Shown in pieces: positions 1 through 9,147 of a stretch of DNA of 64,000 nt; position 1 is the stretch's first letter, and every line of letters starts with the position of its first letter. The notes beneath the pieces are model-generated. The model searched no databases. It saw only the letters and a program-made list of their open reading frames with translations, and was not told the DNA's origin. Source of the DNA: Salinicola socius (GTDB taxonomy: Bacteria; Pseudomonadota; Gammaproteobacteria; Pseudomonadales; Halomonadaceae); contig NZ_MSDO01000003.1 in assembly GCF_001937195.1 (NCBI RefSeq), positions 186,001 through 250,000 on the forward strand, in the 5' to 3' direction. The position numbers and the translations under genes were made by a program.

Positions 1-1508
1 AAATATTGATGCCGGCGGTTCAGCCCGCAGAGCTGTGGCAGGAGTCCGGTCGCTGGGACGAGTATGGCCCAGAGTTGCTGCGACTCAAGGATCGCCATCA
101 GCGCGACTACTGCGTCGGCCCGACTCATGAAGAGGTCATCACCGATCTGGTACGGCGCGAGATCAGCAGCTACAAGCAGCTGCCGACCAACTTCTATCAG
201 CTCCAGACCAAGTTTCGCGACGAGATTCGCCCGCGTTTCGGCGTGATGCGCTCGCGCGAATTCATCATGAAGGACGCCTACTCGTTCGATAGCGATGAAG
301 CCGGTCTCAAGGCGTCCTATCAGCGCATGTACGACGCCTACGTCCGCATCTTCACCCGGCTGGGCCTCGACTTCCGTCCGGTCCTTGCCGACAACGGATC
401 CATCGGCGGCACCGGCTCGCATGAGTTCCATGTCCTGGCCGACTCCGGCGAAGATGCCGTGGTCTTTTCCACCGGCTCCGACTACGCCGCCAATATCGAG
501 AAGGCCGAGGCGCTGCCGCCCCGGGGCGTCGAGCGTGCCGTGCCCCGGGAGACGATGCGCCAGGTGCCGACACCCGGCGTGCGCACCATCGCCGCGCTGG
601 TCGAAGGGTTCGATCTACCGATCGAGAAGACCGTCAAGACGCTGATCGTGCACGCCGCCGAGGGCGGCCTGATCGCACTGATGGTGCGAGGCGATCACCA
701 GCTCAACGAGATCAAGGCCGAGAACCTCGAGGCCGTCGCCGCGCCGTTGACCATGGCCAGCGAAGAGGAAATTCGCGCCGCCATCGGCGCCGGCCCCGGC
801 TCGCTGGGCCCGGTCAAGCTGCCGCTGACACTGATCATCGATCACAGCGTTGCCCTGATGAGCGATTTTGGCGCCGGCGCCAACGTCGACGACCACCATC
901 TGTTCGGGATCAACTGGGAACGCGATCTGCCGCTGCCCGAGGTCGCCGATCTGCGCAACGTGGTCGAAGGCGACCCGTCGCCCGATGGACAGGGCACGCT
1001 CTCGATCACCCGTGGCATCGAAGTCGGCCACGTCTTCCAGCTTGGCCAGAAGTATTCCAGGGCCATGAACGCCACGGTTGTCGACGACAGCGGCCAGCCG
1101 GCGACGCTGTGGATGGGGTGTTACGGCATCGGCATCACCCGCGTGGTCGCGGCGGCGATCGAGCAGAATCACGACGCCGGCGGAATCATCTGGCCCGACG
1201 CCATCGCCCCCTTCCAGCTGGCGATCGTGCCGATGAACGCACACAAGTCGGACCGGGTGCGCGAGACCGCCGAAACGCTCTATCAGGAACTGACGGACGC
1301 CGGCATCGACGTGCTGCTGGATGATCGCGACCTGCGCCCGGGCGTCAAGTTCGCCGACCAGGAACTGATGGGGATTCCCCACCGTCTGGTAATCGGTGAT
1401 CGTGGCCTCGACAACGGCGAGCTGGAGTACAAGGGACGCCGTGACAGCGAAGTCACCATGGTCGCGCTGGACGATCTGCGAGCGTTCCTGGACACCCGCT
1501 TCGCCTGA
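1..1508 (+). CDS. proS: Prolyl-tRNA synthetase, 5'-truncated by the window edge
   Basis: Class II bacterial-type prolyl-tRNA synthetase, which charges tRNA-Pro in the cytoplasm. The frame (phase 3) is open to the first base, and the first visible residues ([12 protein letters not shown]) match an internal part of the E. coli enzyme near residue 70, so about 70 N-terminal residues lie outside the window. Visible parts are class II motif 2 ([17 protein letters not shown]), the editing insertion that deacylates Ala-tRNA-Pro (roughly residues 160-320 of the visible part), motif 3 ([18 protein letters not shown]) and the anticodon-binding domain. The codon frame runs intact to TGA at 1506-1508. 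A lytic transglycosylase follows 15 nt later and may be co-transcribed. Identification is secure. Confidence 0.97.
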   Translation, partial: ILMPAVQPAELWQESGRWDEYGPELLRLKDRHQRDYCVGPTHEEVITDLVRREISSYKQLPTNFYQLQTKFRDEIRPRFGVMRSREFIMKDAYSFDSDEAGLKASYQRMYDAYVRIFTRLGLDFRPVLADNGSIGGTGSHEFHVLADSGEDAVVFSTGSDYAANIEKAEALPPRGVERAVPRETMRQVPTPGVRTIAALVEGFDLPIEKTVKTLIVHAAEGGLIALMVRGDHQLNEIKAENLEAVAAPLTMASEEEIRAAIGAGPGSLGPVKLPLTLIIDHSVALMSDFGAGANVDDHHLFGINWERDLPLPEVADLRNVVEGDPSPDGQGTLSITRGIEVGHVFQLGQKYSRAMNATVVDDSGQPATLWMGCYGIGITRVVAAAIEQNHDAGGIIWPDAIAPFQLAIVPMNAHKSDRVRETAETLYQELTDAGIDVLLDDRDLRPGVKFADQELMGIPHRLVIGDRGLDNGELEYKGRRDSEVTMVALDDLRAFLDTRFA

Positions 1509-1523
1509 TCGAAAGAGATCGTG

Positions 1524-2159
1524 ATGGCTCGGCTCTCGGCCATTCTGGTGACGGCGATCTGGCTCGTCGTCGCCGGTCTGCCGAGCGCCGACATGGCGCT
1601 GGCCCAGTCGACCGCGCCTGCCCAGCGATCCGAGAATCCGGGGGAACTCCCGTCGCCAGCCCTGCTGGATTCACTGTCCCGTGCCATGGCTGCACCGGAC
1701 GGGTTCGAAGACGTCTTCGACGCTCAGGTGTGGCTGCTCGACATGCAGTCGCGCCTGGCCAGGCGCCAGCCCGAGGCCTACCCGTCACGTCGCGCCCGTC
1801 TGGCGCTGCTGGAACGAGTTCATGCCGAAGCTCGGCGGGCTCAGCTGCCGCCGGAGCTGGTACTGGCATTGATCGATGTGGAAAGCCGCTTCCAGCCCGA
1901 TGCGGTGTCGTCGGCCGGCGCACTGGGATTGATGCAGGTGATGCCGTTCTGGAAAGCGGAAATCGGTCGACCACAGGACGATCTCCACGATATCGATACC
2001 AACCTGCGCTACGGCTGCACCATTCTTGCGCACTATCTGAAACGCGAGCACGGCGACTGGACCAGTGCCCTGGCACGCTACAACGGCAGCCTCGGACGCA
2101 CGATCTATCCCGAACAGGTGATGCAGGCCTGGTTCACCCGCTGGTGGATAGACCGCTAA
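1524..2159 (+). CDS. Secreted SLT-type lytic transglycosylase
   Basis: Small periplasmic lytic transglycosylase expected to cleave the MurNAc-GlcNAc bond of peptidoglycan. The 211-residue product starts with a signal peptide (MARLSAILVTAIWLVVAGLP, cleavage probably near ALA-Q). The SLT fold begins near residue 106 and carries the catalytic glutamate in VESRFQPDA (E120), the AGALGLMQVMP motif and the late ALARYNGS motif. A GTG at 1521 is also in frame, but GAAAGAG at 1511-1517 is better spaced for ATG 1524. It follows proS closely on the same strand. Which named Mlt or EmtA subgroup it belongs to is not clear from sequence alone. Confidence 0.88.
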   Translation: MARLSAILVTAIWLVVAGLPSADMALAQSTAPAQRSENPGELPSPALLDSLSRAMAAPDGFEDVFDAQVWLLDMQSRLARRQPEAYPSRRARLALLERVHAEARRAQLPPELVLALIDVESRFQPDAVSSAGALGLMQVMPFWKAEIGRPQDDLHDIDTNLRYGCTILAHYLKREHGDWTSALARYNGSLGRTIYPEQVMQAWFTRWWIDR

Positions 2160-2185
2160 AGGCCCCGCCATATTGCTACTGTCAG

Positions 2186-2701
2186 CTACTGTTTACGGTC
2201 CTCGACCTCGGCGTGAGAAGTCCCCGGCGGCAACGGATGGCCCTTGGCCAGTTCGGCCCGCGTCGCCTCGCGAACCTCGAGAATCTCGATCTCGTAGGTC
2301 AGCGTCTCCCCCGCCAGCGGATGGTTGGCGTCGACGGTCACTTGCGCGTCATCGGCGGCGAGAACGGTGACCGTTCGCGGGCCGTCCGGTCCCTGGGCCT
2401 GAAAGCGCTGACCAGCCTTTAGCGGCTGATCTTGCGGAAACGCGGAGCGTGGGCTTTCACTGACCAGTGCTTCGTCGCGCTCGCCATAGCTGTCGGCGGG
2501 CGCCAGCGTGACGCTCAACCGTTCGCCGCTCTTGCGAGAGGCCAGCGCTGCTTCCAGTGCCGGGAACAGATTGTCGTGCCCATGCAGATACGCCAGCGGC
2601 TGCTGGCGCGCACGCGAATCGTCGAGGGGGCGGCCTCGCTCGTCCAGGAGAGTGTAATGGAGAGACGCAACGTGGGACGGCTCGATGGCGAGCTGGCTCA
2701 T
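2186..2701 (-). CDS. slyD: SlyD-like FKBP-type peptidyl-prolyl cis-trans isomerase
   Basis: Cytoplasmic FKBP-family prolyl isomerase and chaperone. The 171-residue protein has the split SlyD arrangement: an N-terminal FKBP strand (VASLHYTLLDERGRPLDDSR), the first half of the fold with YLHGHDNLFPALEAAL, an inserted IF domain (about residues 68-125), and the closing half with VDANHPLAGETLTYEIEILEV. The Cys/His-rich metal-binding tail of E. coli SlyD is missing; the C-terminus is short and charged (HAEVEDRKQ). A GGAG box stands about 7 nt before ATG 2701. It lies tail to tail with the lytic transglycosylase, 26 nt apart. FkpB is the alternative name, but the insert favours SlyD. Confidence 0.87.
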   Translation of the reverse strand: MSQLAIEPSHVASLHYTLLDERGRPLDDSRARQQPLAYLHGHDNLFPALEAALASRKSGERLSVTLAPADSYGERDEALVSESPRSAFPQDQPLKAGQRFQAQGPDGPRTVTVLAADDAQVTVDANHPLAGETLTYEIEILEVREATRAELAKGHPLPPGTSHAEVEDRKQ

Positions 2702-2793
2702 GGTGACTCCGGAATGACAGTGGGGTTCAGGAAAGATGACGAATGGGGCGACGAGTGGACTCGACAGGCCTGGCGGCGGACAACCCCGACACG

Positions 2794-3330
2794 TCAGGAG
2801 GAGTGCTTGCGCAGCGCCTCGACCGGCACCTCGAGCCGCTGAGTCTGCTGCAGAAGATTGAGCAGCACGATGGCGCGCTCCTCGCCCTTCTGCGACTCGA
2901 ACACGCCCTGCAAGGCACGAAACGGTCCATCGGTGATCTCGACGATATCACCCTGACGGTAGTAGACGTTGGCGCGATCTCGGCTCGCGTCGGTCGTGAT
3001 GCGATCCCGCAGCGTCTCGACCAGCCCGTCCTGCACGAATACCGGCTCGTTGCCGAAACTGACCAGCCGCAGCACGCCACGCGTGGAGCGAATCGGTCGC
3101 CAGTTGCTGGCCAGGCGATCGAGGCGGATGAACAGATAATGCGGGAACAGCGGCTCGGCGACCCAGGTCAGCTTGCCACGACGACGCTTCTGCACCTCGA
3201 GTACCGGGTGAAAGATCTCGTAGCCCTGGTTATCGAGATGTTCGCTGGCCCGAAACGACTCGCCACCCTTGCACTGGATGACATACCAGCGCGGCAACGA
3301 GTCGCCGTCCTGCGTCGATTCATCGGTCAT
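2794..3330 (-). CDS. rfaH: RfaH, NusG-paralogue transcription antiterminator
   Basis: Specialised NusG paralogue that binds RNA polymerase at ops elements and couples transcription to translation of long operons, usually for LPS, capsule or conjugation. The protein (178 residues from ATG 3330) has an N-terminal NGN domain (RWYVIQCKGGESFRASEHL, LFPHYLFIRLD, STRGVLRLVSFGNEPV) and a C-terminal KOW domain (YRQGDIVEITDGPFRALQGVFES). An upstream in-frame ATG at 3357 exists, but AGGAAGGGG sits 7 nt before ATG 3330, so the shorter form is chosen. I saw no convincing ops element in the window, so its target operons lie elsewhere. Confidence 0.93.
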   Translation of the reverse strand: MTDESTQDGDSLPRWYVIQCKGGESFRASEHLDNQGYEIFHPVLEVQKRRRGKLTWVAEPLFPHYLFIRLDRLASNWRPIRSTRGVLRLVSFGNEPVFVQDGLVETLRDRITTDASRDRANVYYRQGDIVEITDGPFRALQGVFESQKGEERAIVLLNLLQQTQRLEVPVEALRKHSS

Positions 3331-3357
3331 CGATAACCCCTTCCTGAGCGCTGCCAC

Positions 3358-3721
3358 CGATCATATCCACTCATCATCACCACCAGAGAAACCCTCCCTG
3401 TTCTCGCTCGCCTGCCGAGACAGACCCGGGCCTTGTCGCAGCGCCGTCGGCGTGACATCCGGCCAGACGCGACAAGCCATCTAGAGTACCATTTTCGATC
3501 CGACTCGTCCGCCCACGGCGGGTCGATCCGGTTTATTGGAAACACTGAATAAATCGGCGAGCGGGATGAAGTGGGCGGCATTCCGTCGCAAGGCGCACGG
3601 AGCGCAGCAACCGGAGCCTATGGGGTATAGGTGAGAATTCGACCGGGCTGGCGCTCCATCACCGCGCAACGCAGCGATTCACCTGCGCAGACATTTAGGC
3701 AGCGTTTCCTTTGGAGGTTGC
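3358..3721. other. Intergenic region between rfaH and ampG; possible dispersed-repeat remnant
   Basis: A 364-bp divergent spacer with no credible gene. The part from about 3530 to 3650 (starting GTTTATTGGAAACACTGAAT and running through CGCAAGGCGCACGGAGCGCA) has low-complexity, GCGCA-rich wording that resembles dispersed repeats or insertion-sequence ends rather than a promoter region. This is an impression, not a match, because I cannot compare it with other genomic copies. A short GC-rich inverted repeat (CCGCC / GGCGG) lies near 3510-3522. A TTTGGAGG ribosome-binding site for ampG is at 3711-3718. Confidence 0.3.
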
Positions 3722-5143
3722 ATGCAACACGAGCCACGTGACTGGCTATCATCCTTGCGCGTCTATCTACGGGCGCCGGTCGTCACCCTGCTGTTTCTAG
3801 GGTTTTCCGCCGGCTTGCCCTATCTGCTGGTGTTCTCGACCCTGACCGCCTGGCTCGAGGATAGCGGCGTCGAAGTGGCCGCCATCGGCTTTTTCAGCTG
3901 GGTGGGGTTGCTCTATTCGATCAAGCTGTTCTGGGCGCCGATCGTTGACCGCGTGAGGCTGCCTTTGATCGGCCGCTTGCTGGGCCAGCGGCGCAGCTGG
4001 ATGCTGCTGGGCCAGACACTGATTGCCGCCGGTCTGCTGGGGCTTTCCGGGCTCGATCCCGCCGGCCACCTGCCGCTGGTGGCCGCCTTTGCCCTGCTCA
4101 CCGCCTTCGGGGCAGCGACACAGGACATCGTCATCGACGCCTACCGTATCGAGTCCGGCGAAGCGGCGATCCAGGCGGCCATGGCTTCGACCTATATCAT
4201 CGGTTATCGCATCGGTATCGTGATGGCGGGTGCCGGCGCGCTCTATATCGCCGATGCGGCTTCCTGGGGAATCGCCTATCTCAGCATGGCAGCACTGGTC
4301 AGCATCGGCGTGATCACGGTGCTGGTGCGTCCAGAACCGCCGCGCCCGCAGAGCCTGACGGTGGTACTGTTCCACCCTCGCGTGAAGCGTTTCTTGCGCC
4401 AGCGGCGGAACCGCTCCCACTGGCAGCGCCAGGCCGGGGTCTGGCTGATCGCGGCGGTCATCTGCCCGATCAGTGATTTCTTTCAGCGCTACGGGCGCCT
4501 GGCACTGTGGCTGCTGGTCTTCATCGGCATCTACCGGATCAGCGACATCTCGATGGCGGCGATGGCCAACCCGCTCTATCTGAGCCTGGGCTTTACCAAG
4601 AGCGACATCGCCAGCGTTACCAAGGTGTTCGGGGTTCTGATGACCATCGGTGGCGGCGTGCTTGGCGGGCTGATGGTCGTTCGTTACGGCATCGGCCGGA
4701 TGCTGGTCCTGGGGGCGCTGGCGGTGGCGCTGACCAATCTGCTGTTTGCCCTGCTTGCCACCGGCGGCGACAGCCTGGCCCTGCTGATCGTCGCCATCAC
4801 CGGCGACAATCTGGCCAACGGCCTCGCCAGCACGGTATTCATCGCCTTCCTCTCGAGCCTGACATCGCGCACCTACACCGCGACGCAGTACGCGCTGTTC
4901 TCCTCGCTGATGACGCTCCCCGGCAAGTTCATCGGCGGCTTCTCCGGCCTGGTGGTGGCGGATGTCGGCTATGCCAGTTTCTTCGTCATCGTCTGCCTGC
5001 TCGGCCTGCCGGCCGTGGCACTGGCCTGGTGGCTGAGCCGGCGCTTGCCGACCCTCGGCAATGATGGCGACACCCGGAATGACGATGGGGAGACCGACCC
5101 TCGAGCTGGTCGAGAGGATCACGAGCCCGCCAGCGTGCGCTGA
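3722..5143 (+). CDS. ampG: AmpG-like muropeptide permease (MFS)
   Basis: Inner-membrane major-facilitator permease that imports GlcNAc-anhydroMurNAc peptides for cell-wall recycling and so affects AmpC induction where ampC exists. The 473-residue protein has the AmpG signature start (PVVTLLFLGFSAGLPYLLVFSTLTAWL), SWVGLLYSIKLFWAPIVDR, the GAATQDIVIDAYRIE motif of helix 4, and 12-14 hydrophobic segments ending near residue 440, followed by a hydrophilic tail. A GGAGG box lies just upstream of ATG 3722. It converges with the SEC-C gene, with an 11-bp hairpin between them. The family is clear; the substrate is inferred from the family. Confidence 0.9.
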   Translation: MQHEPRDWLSSLRVYLRAPVVTLLFLGFSAGLPYLLVFSTLTAWLEDSGVEVAAIGFFSWVGLLYSIKLFWAPIVDRVRLPLIGRLLGQRRSWMLLGQTLIAAGLLGLSGLDPAGHLPLVAAFALLTAFGAATQDIVIDAYRIESGEAAIQAAMASTYIIGYRIGIVMAGAGALYIADAASWGIAYLSMAALVSIGVITVLVRPEPPRPQSLTVVLFHPRVKRFLRQRRNRSHWQRQAGVWLIAAVICPISDFFQRYGRLALWLLVFIGIYRISDISMAAMANPLYLSLGFTKSDIASVTKVFGVLMTIGGGVLGGLMVVRYGIGRMLVLGALAVALTNLLFALLATGGDSLALLIVAITGDNLANGLASTVFIAFLSSLTSRTYTATQYALFSSLMTLPGKFIGGFSGLVVADVGYASFFVIVCLLGLPAVALAWWLSRRLPTLGNDGDTRNDDGETDPRAGREDHEPASVR

Positions 5144-5186
5144 CGGACTCGAACAGGGCAGGCAACAGGAGAAGCGCGCGCTCCCG

Positions 5187-5220
5187 GAAGCGTCGGCCGG
5201 GATTCTCGAGCCGACGCTTC
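5187..5220. terminator. Hairpin between convergent ampG and SEC-C genes
   Basis: A perfect 11-bp inverted repeat, GAAGCGTCGGC (5187-5197) and GCCGACGCTTC (5210-5220), with a 12-nt loop. It sits between the two convergent stop codons, where a bidirectional terminator is expected, but there is no T-run on either side. It could act as a 3'-end stabilising hairpin instead. Confidence 0.45.
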
Positions 5221-5252
5221 AGGAGGGTTCAGAAACCGGGAGAGTTCGCGAT

Positions 5253-7073
5253 TCAGGAAAGTGCACGACGCTGCCGGGACAACCAGTCCAGGGCGCCATC
5301 CGAGGCGAGCCACTGGTCGCGCATCAACTGGCGATACTGCCAGGCTTCTGCGCGGGTACCCGGCTCCGGCATGTCATCGCCGAGCCGTGCCGGACGAGGT
5401 CGATCCTCGCACAGGATCGGCAGTATGTAGGGGTTGGACGAGTAGACCTCTCGCAGCACGGCGAGCGCGTCATCGTGGCGCGATAGCCGGAAGAGCGCCA
5501 GCACCCGGCCCATCTGCACGCCCAGCATCTCGGCCCCTTCCGGACCCTGCTCGCTCACCGTCAATGCCTGCTCGTCACGCCCTTCGCGCAGCAGCTGGTC
5601 GATCACCAGTTCGCGCAGGCCCAGGCTGTCTTCCTGATCCAGCGCCAGCAGCCGTTGCGCCAGCTTTCTTGCATCCTGGCCTGCGCCGCGCTCCATGCCG
5701 ATGACCAGCGCCAGGCCGGTCCGAAGCAACGTCGCATTGTCCGCATCGTGCCAGGAGAAGGTGCCGCCGGCATCCTCGAGCTGGCCCAGCCAGAACCCGT
5801 AGCGCTCGGCCAGCGGCGTAAAGAAGGCATCGACCATCCACGGCAGGCTGCCAAAGCGGCTGGCCAGCGCCAGCGTCAACGCCTGCATCACCCGTGGGGC
5901 ATCCAGCCATTCGGGGTTCGCGCATAACGCCTGCAGCCATTGAGGCGCCGTCTCCCAGGGGTCACCCAGAAACCCTAGCGCCGCGTCCTCGTCGATCTCG
6001 ACTTCGCAGGCATTGGCCCAGCCGTTATAGAGCGAGGCTTCGCGGGAACTGGGCTCATACTGAAGCCCACCCTCGTTGGCATGAGTCAGTTCGAGACGGG
6101 GCGGGCGTTGCTGGGTATGCAGCAGCGCCTGCAGCGCCGTCAGCGGCCCGGAAAGCGCCTCCTCGGAGTGAATCACCTGTTCCGCCAGCGCGGCCTGAGG
6201 GTCATCGGCCAGCTCGGCGATGAACTCGAGCTGGTCCGGGTCGAGATGGTGCTGACGCGATAGTCGCCGCCACCAGAACGCCGCGCGCTGACGCGCCTTG
6301 CCGACGTTGCCTTCGTGGAGCAGCACCATCGCTTCGATATACGCCAACGACGGCGAATCCGGCAGCGTGCGCTGGGCGCTCTGGAACGCCTCGCGGGCGC
6401 TGGCGAGATCACCGCTGTCCAGATGCATCAGACACAGCCGCTCGAGCGCCGCGCCGCGCAGAAATCCCGGCCCTTCGGCCATCACTCGCTCGACCAGCGC
6501 CGCACGTTTGCGATGAAAGCCACGTTCCTGATAGAGATCGACCAGTATCTCGAAAGCCGGTTCGATCTGCTCTTCCAACGCTTCCCAGTCGCGATCGCCG
6601 GCGAACAGCGATTCCAGAATCTGCTGCGCCCGGCCATTGTTGCCGCTCTCCGCCGAGACGATGCCGGCTTCCAGCAACGCCTGTGCCGGCGCCTTGCGGC
6701 TTTCCAGTGCCAACTTCAGCGTCTCGCCGCGCCACTCGCGCAGCGACAGCATCCACATCAGGTGGTCGGGGATGGCGCTGGGCATCTCGACTCGCGCGCA
6801 GCAGTCGCGATAGAGTCGCCCCGAATCGCACCAGCAGAGTTCCTCGCGTTTCGGCTCGGCCAGCGGTTCGGTGTCGAAACCTCGTCTTACCAGCGGTGTC
6901 TGATTCCAGATGAGCGGCGCGAGCGCCTGGGCCAGATCGAGACTGCCGCCACAGTGCTCGGCTCCTTCACTGCGAGCCCATGCCATCATCGTCGGGTAGT
7001 GTTCATTGGCGCGAATCGCCTCGAGGGCGCCGCTGGCAAAGCCCAGCAGCTGTTCAACCCAAGCTGTCAGCAT
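5253..7073 (-). CDS. SEC-C zinc-motif protein with tetratricopeptide-like repeats
   Basis: Cytoplasmic 606-residue protein of unknown role. Near the N-terminus it carries a SEC-C metal-binding motif (CWCDSGRLYRDCC; C80, C82, C91, C92), the Zn-coordinating module found at the end of SecA and in many stand-alone proteins. The remainder is helical and repeat-like (for example LLEAGIVSAESGNNGRAQQI, LERLCLMHLDSGDLASAREA), consistent with degenerate TPRs. No membrane segment or signal peptide is visible. A strong GGAGG box precedes ATG 7073. It is divergent from the orphan membrane-protein gene at 7229, with 155 bp between them. I do not know its function; a partner of SecA or of ribosomes is only a guess from the motif. 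Confidence 0.82.
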   Translation of the reverse strand: MLTAWVEQLLGFASGALEAIRANEHYPTMMAWARSEGAEHCGGSLDLAQALAPLIWNQTPLVRRGFDTEPLAEPKREELCWCDSGRLYRDCCARVEMPSAIPDHLMWMLSLREWRGETLKLALESRKAPAQALLEAGIVSAESGNNGRAQQILESLFAGDRDWEALEEQIEPAFEILVDLYQERGFHRKRAALVERVMAEGPGFLRGAALERLCLMHLDSGDLASAREAFQSAQRTLPDSPSLAYIEAMVLLHEGNVGKARQRAAFWWRRLSRQHHLDPDQLEFIAELADDPQAALAEQVIHSEEALSGPLTALQALLHTQQRPPRLELTHANEGGLQYEPSSREASLYNGWANACEVEIDEDAALGFLGDPWETAPQWLQALCANPEWLDAPRVMQALTLALASRFGSLPWMVDAFFTPLAERYGFWLGQLEDAGGTFSWHDADNATLLRTGLALVIGMERGAGQDARKLAQRLLALDQEDSLGLRELVIDQLLREGRDEQALTVSEQGPEGAEMLGVQMGRVLALFRLSRHDDALAVLREVYSSNPYILPILCEDRPRPARLGDDMPEPGTRAEAWQYRQLMRDQWLASDGALDWLSRQRRALS

Positions 7074-7228
7074 GGCATTCCTCCGTTTTCTGACTCCATC
7101 CTAGCATGCCGGGCAAGAGCGCTGGCGAGTGCCGGCATGGGGTGATAATTTAGCCGCCGCTTACCCTGTCGCTGGCGCCAGCTCCATCGCCTTTGCCAGC
7201 CAATTGCCGCCATTAGAGAGAAGCGCCC

Positions 7229-9142
7229 GTGCTCATGCCGATTCCGTTTCGCCGCCCCTCGCAGTCGATCGCCAGCGACGCGCCCCAGGTGCGGCTGGAG
7301 CGAGAGGGTCGCGACGAAATCCGGCGGATCACGGCGGCGGTCGAGAAGGTGCCGTGGACCATCAGCCTGCTGCAGATCCTGTGGACCGCCGGGCCAGTGA
7401 CGCTGCTCGGTGCCTGGGGCGGCTATCTATTGGGCTATGGCAAGGCGCCGACGCTCGAAAACTATATCTTCTTCATCTCGTTCACCGTGATCACCGGTGC
7501 CGCCGGGATCATCGCCAACCTGCTGCATCACCTGACCGGCGGGCGACGCCTGGAGCGCACCTCGAGTCGGATCGAGCGGGTCATCAAGACGCTGCCGGAA
7601 CTGTTGCTGGCGACCCGCAACCTGATCGTCGAAAGCCTCGAAGGCGATGCCCGACGCCGTGAAGCCGCCGCCATGCTGTTGCGCAAGCAGGACCTGTCGC
7701 CCGAGGGCGTCGAACTGGCGGCTCTCGAACTGCTGGACGACCGCGACAGCGCCCGCCTGATTGGCCAGATCGACGTCTATCGCCGGGTCGGGCTTCACGC
7801 TCGCGTCAGCGATCTGGTCGAGATCTACCGTGACGACATCGAGCCACGCTTTACCGAACTCTACGATCTGGCACCGGTGGCGATCACCCTGCTGCGGGAG
7901 CGCTTCGAGGGCCATGCCCCGGATCCGCGCTATGGCGTACCGCGCGACGAACACTTCATCGAACGTGTCATGGCGTCGATCGAGCACGACAACGATCTGC
8001 TGATGACGCTGCAGGACGTCGAGGAGATGGTGATCCTGGCATTCGAGCTGATCAGCGGCCGCGAGATACCGGTGTTGTCGTTCGAATACCGCGGGCGCTG
8101 GAAACTGGCGCGGGCGTTCGACAGCCTCGAGGAGGCCCGTGCCCGGCACCGTATCGCGCAGGCGACCGGTCTCTCTCGCCTGAAGGCGCTGAACACTTAT
8201 CTCATCGAGCATTCGGTGACGCCGCTCGCCGAGAGCGTCTCCGGCCAGCGCGCCGATGCTCTGTTGATGCACAGCGTCTCAGCGATCGACGAGTTGAGCG
8301 AGCAGATCCAGTCGCTGGCCCACGCCATCCACACCGGGCGCAGCGACGACCGCCAGACGCTACGTCACCAGGCAGAGGTGCTGACCAACGCGATCAAGCT
8401 CTACAAGAGCGTCTCCAGCGCCTACAACGAAGTCGGTCGCAGCCACGCCCATCGACTGCGCATGGCTGAGCGCTGGGACGCGGTCAGCGCCGATCTCTCC
8501 GACAACACGACCCGCCTACGCCTGGGCCCGGGCCGGCGCGGCCTGCGCATACGTGAGAGCAAGATCGCCCTCAACGACGAGGCCAAGGCGGTAGTGTGCA
8601 AGCGGCTCGGACAACATCTGGAGAAGGCCAATATCGGTACGCTACGCGAACGCCTGCGCCAGGCCGAAAGGGACACCCAGCTCAGCGTGGGGGTCGAGAG
8701 CGCCAAGCGCGTGGCGGTAGAGATATTCCTGGCGCTGGAGCCCCACGTGCATCTATCGCGACCGGCCGTGCAGCGCGCCATCAACAGCACCAATGCAGCC
8801 GACTTCGGCCAGCTCGAGCCCAACTTGTCGGTGGCGGCGAAAGCGGCAATGGGATCCGCCATGGTCCGCGAGATCGAGACTGATCTTTCGCGCACCGCGG
8901 AGTCGCTGGCCCTGGCTCTGGTCAAGCACTATCGTGTCGCTCTGGAACCGGAGGCAATGGCATTCCTGCAACGCCAGTACGGCGCGCGGGAAGCCACGCT
9001 GCAGATGCTGACCAACGTCAATCTGGAACGCGGCGAAACGCCCAACATCAGCTATCTCAGCATGGCGCCGCCAGCCGTGGGCAAGCCCCACCGTCAGTGG
9101 TATCGCGCGCTGGTCCGCGCCCGCCGTCATCTCGAAAAGTGA
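7229..9142 (+). CDS. Membrane-anchored helical protein of unknown function
   Basis: A 637-residue protein I do not recognise. Two hydrophobic segments near the N-terminus (about residues 46-70, ISLLQILWTAGPVTLLGAWG, and 79-101, YIFFISFTVITGAAGIIANL) form a membrane hairpin. The remaining ~530 residues are soluble, charged and mostly helical, with no catalytic motif, Walker box or Cys cluster I can identify. Helices such as IDELSEQIQSLAHAIHTGRS look amphipathic or coiled-coil. GTG 7229 is taken as start because AGAGAGAAG at 7214-7222 is well placed; ATG 7235 is the alternative. It precedes topB on the same strand, separated by a 21-bp repeat array. Codon usage looks like that of its neighbours, so it is a real, resident gene. 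Confidence 0.75.
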   Translation: MLMPIPFRRPSQSIASDAPQVRLEREGRDEIRRITAAVEKVPWTISLLQILWTAGPVTLLGAWGGYLLGYGKAPTLENYIFFISFTVITGAAGIIANLLHHLTGGRRLERTSSRIERVIKTLPELLLATRNLIVESLEGDARRREAAAMLLRKQDLSPEGVELAALELLDDRDSARLIGQIDVYRRVGLHARVSDLVEIYRDDIEPRFTELYDLAPVAITLLRERFEGHAPDPRYGVPRDEHFIERVMASIEHDNDLLMTLQDVEEMVILAFELISGREIPVLSFEYRGRWKLARAFDSLEEARARHRIAQATGLSRLKALNTYLIEHSVTPLAESVSGQRADALLMHSVSAIDELSEQIQSLAHAIHTGRSDDRQTLRHQAEVLTNAIKLYKSVSSAYNEVGRSHAHRLRMAERWDAVSADLSDNTTRLRLGPGRRGLRIRESKIALNDEAKAVVCKRLGQHLEKANIGTLRERLRQAERDTQLSVGVESAKRVAVEIFLALEPHVHLSRPAVQRAINSTNAADFGQLEPNLSVAAKAAMGSAMVREIETDLSRTAESLALALVKHYRVALEPEAMAFLQRQYGAREATLQMLTNVNLERGETPNISYLSMAPPAVGKPHRQWYRALVRARRHLEK

Positions 9143-9147
9143 TAGTC

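Noticed and set aside
615-1382. Long open frame on the minus strand opposite proS
   Set aside because: Shadow of proS in high-GC DNA; proS is certain and the opposite product resembles nothing.
3797-5122. 441-codon minus-strand frame opposite ampG
   Set aside because: Composition is His/Gln/Asp-rich antisense of a membrane-protein gene, and no initiation signal is present.
8711-8722. GGCGGTAG sequence resembling the start of an ops element
   Set aside because: It lies inside a coding region without the rest of the ops consensus.
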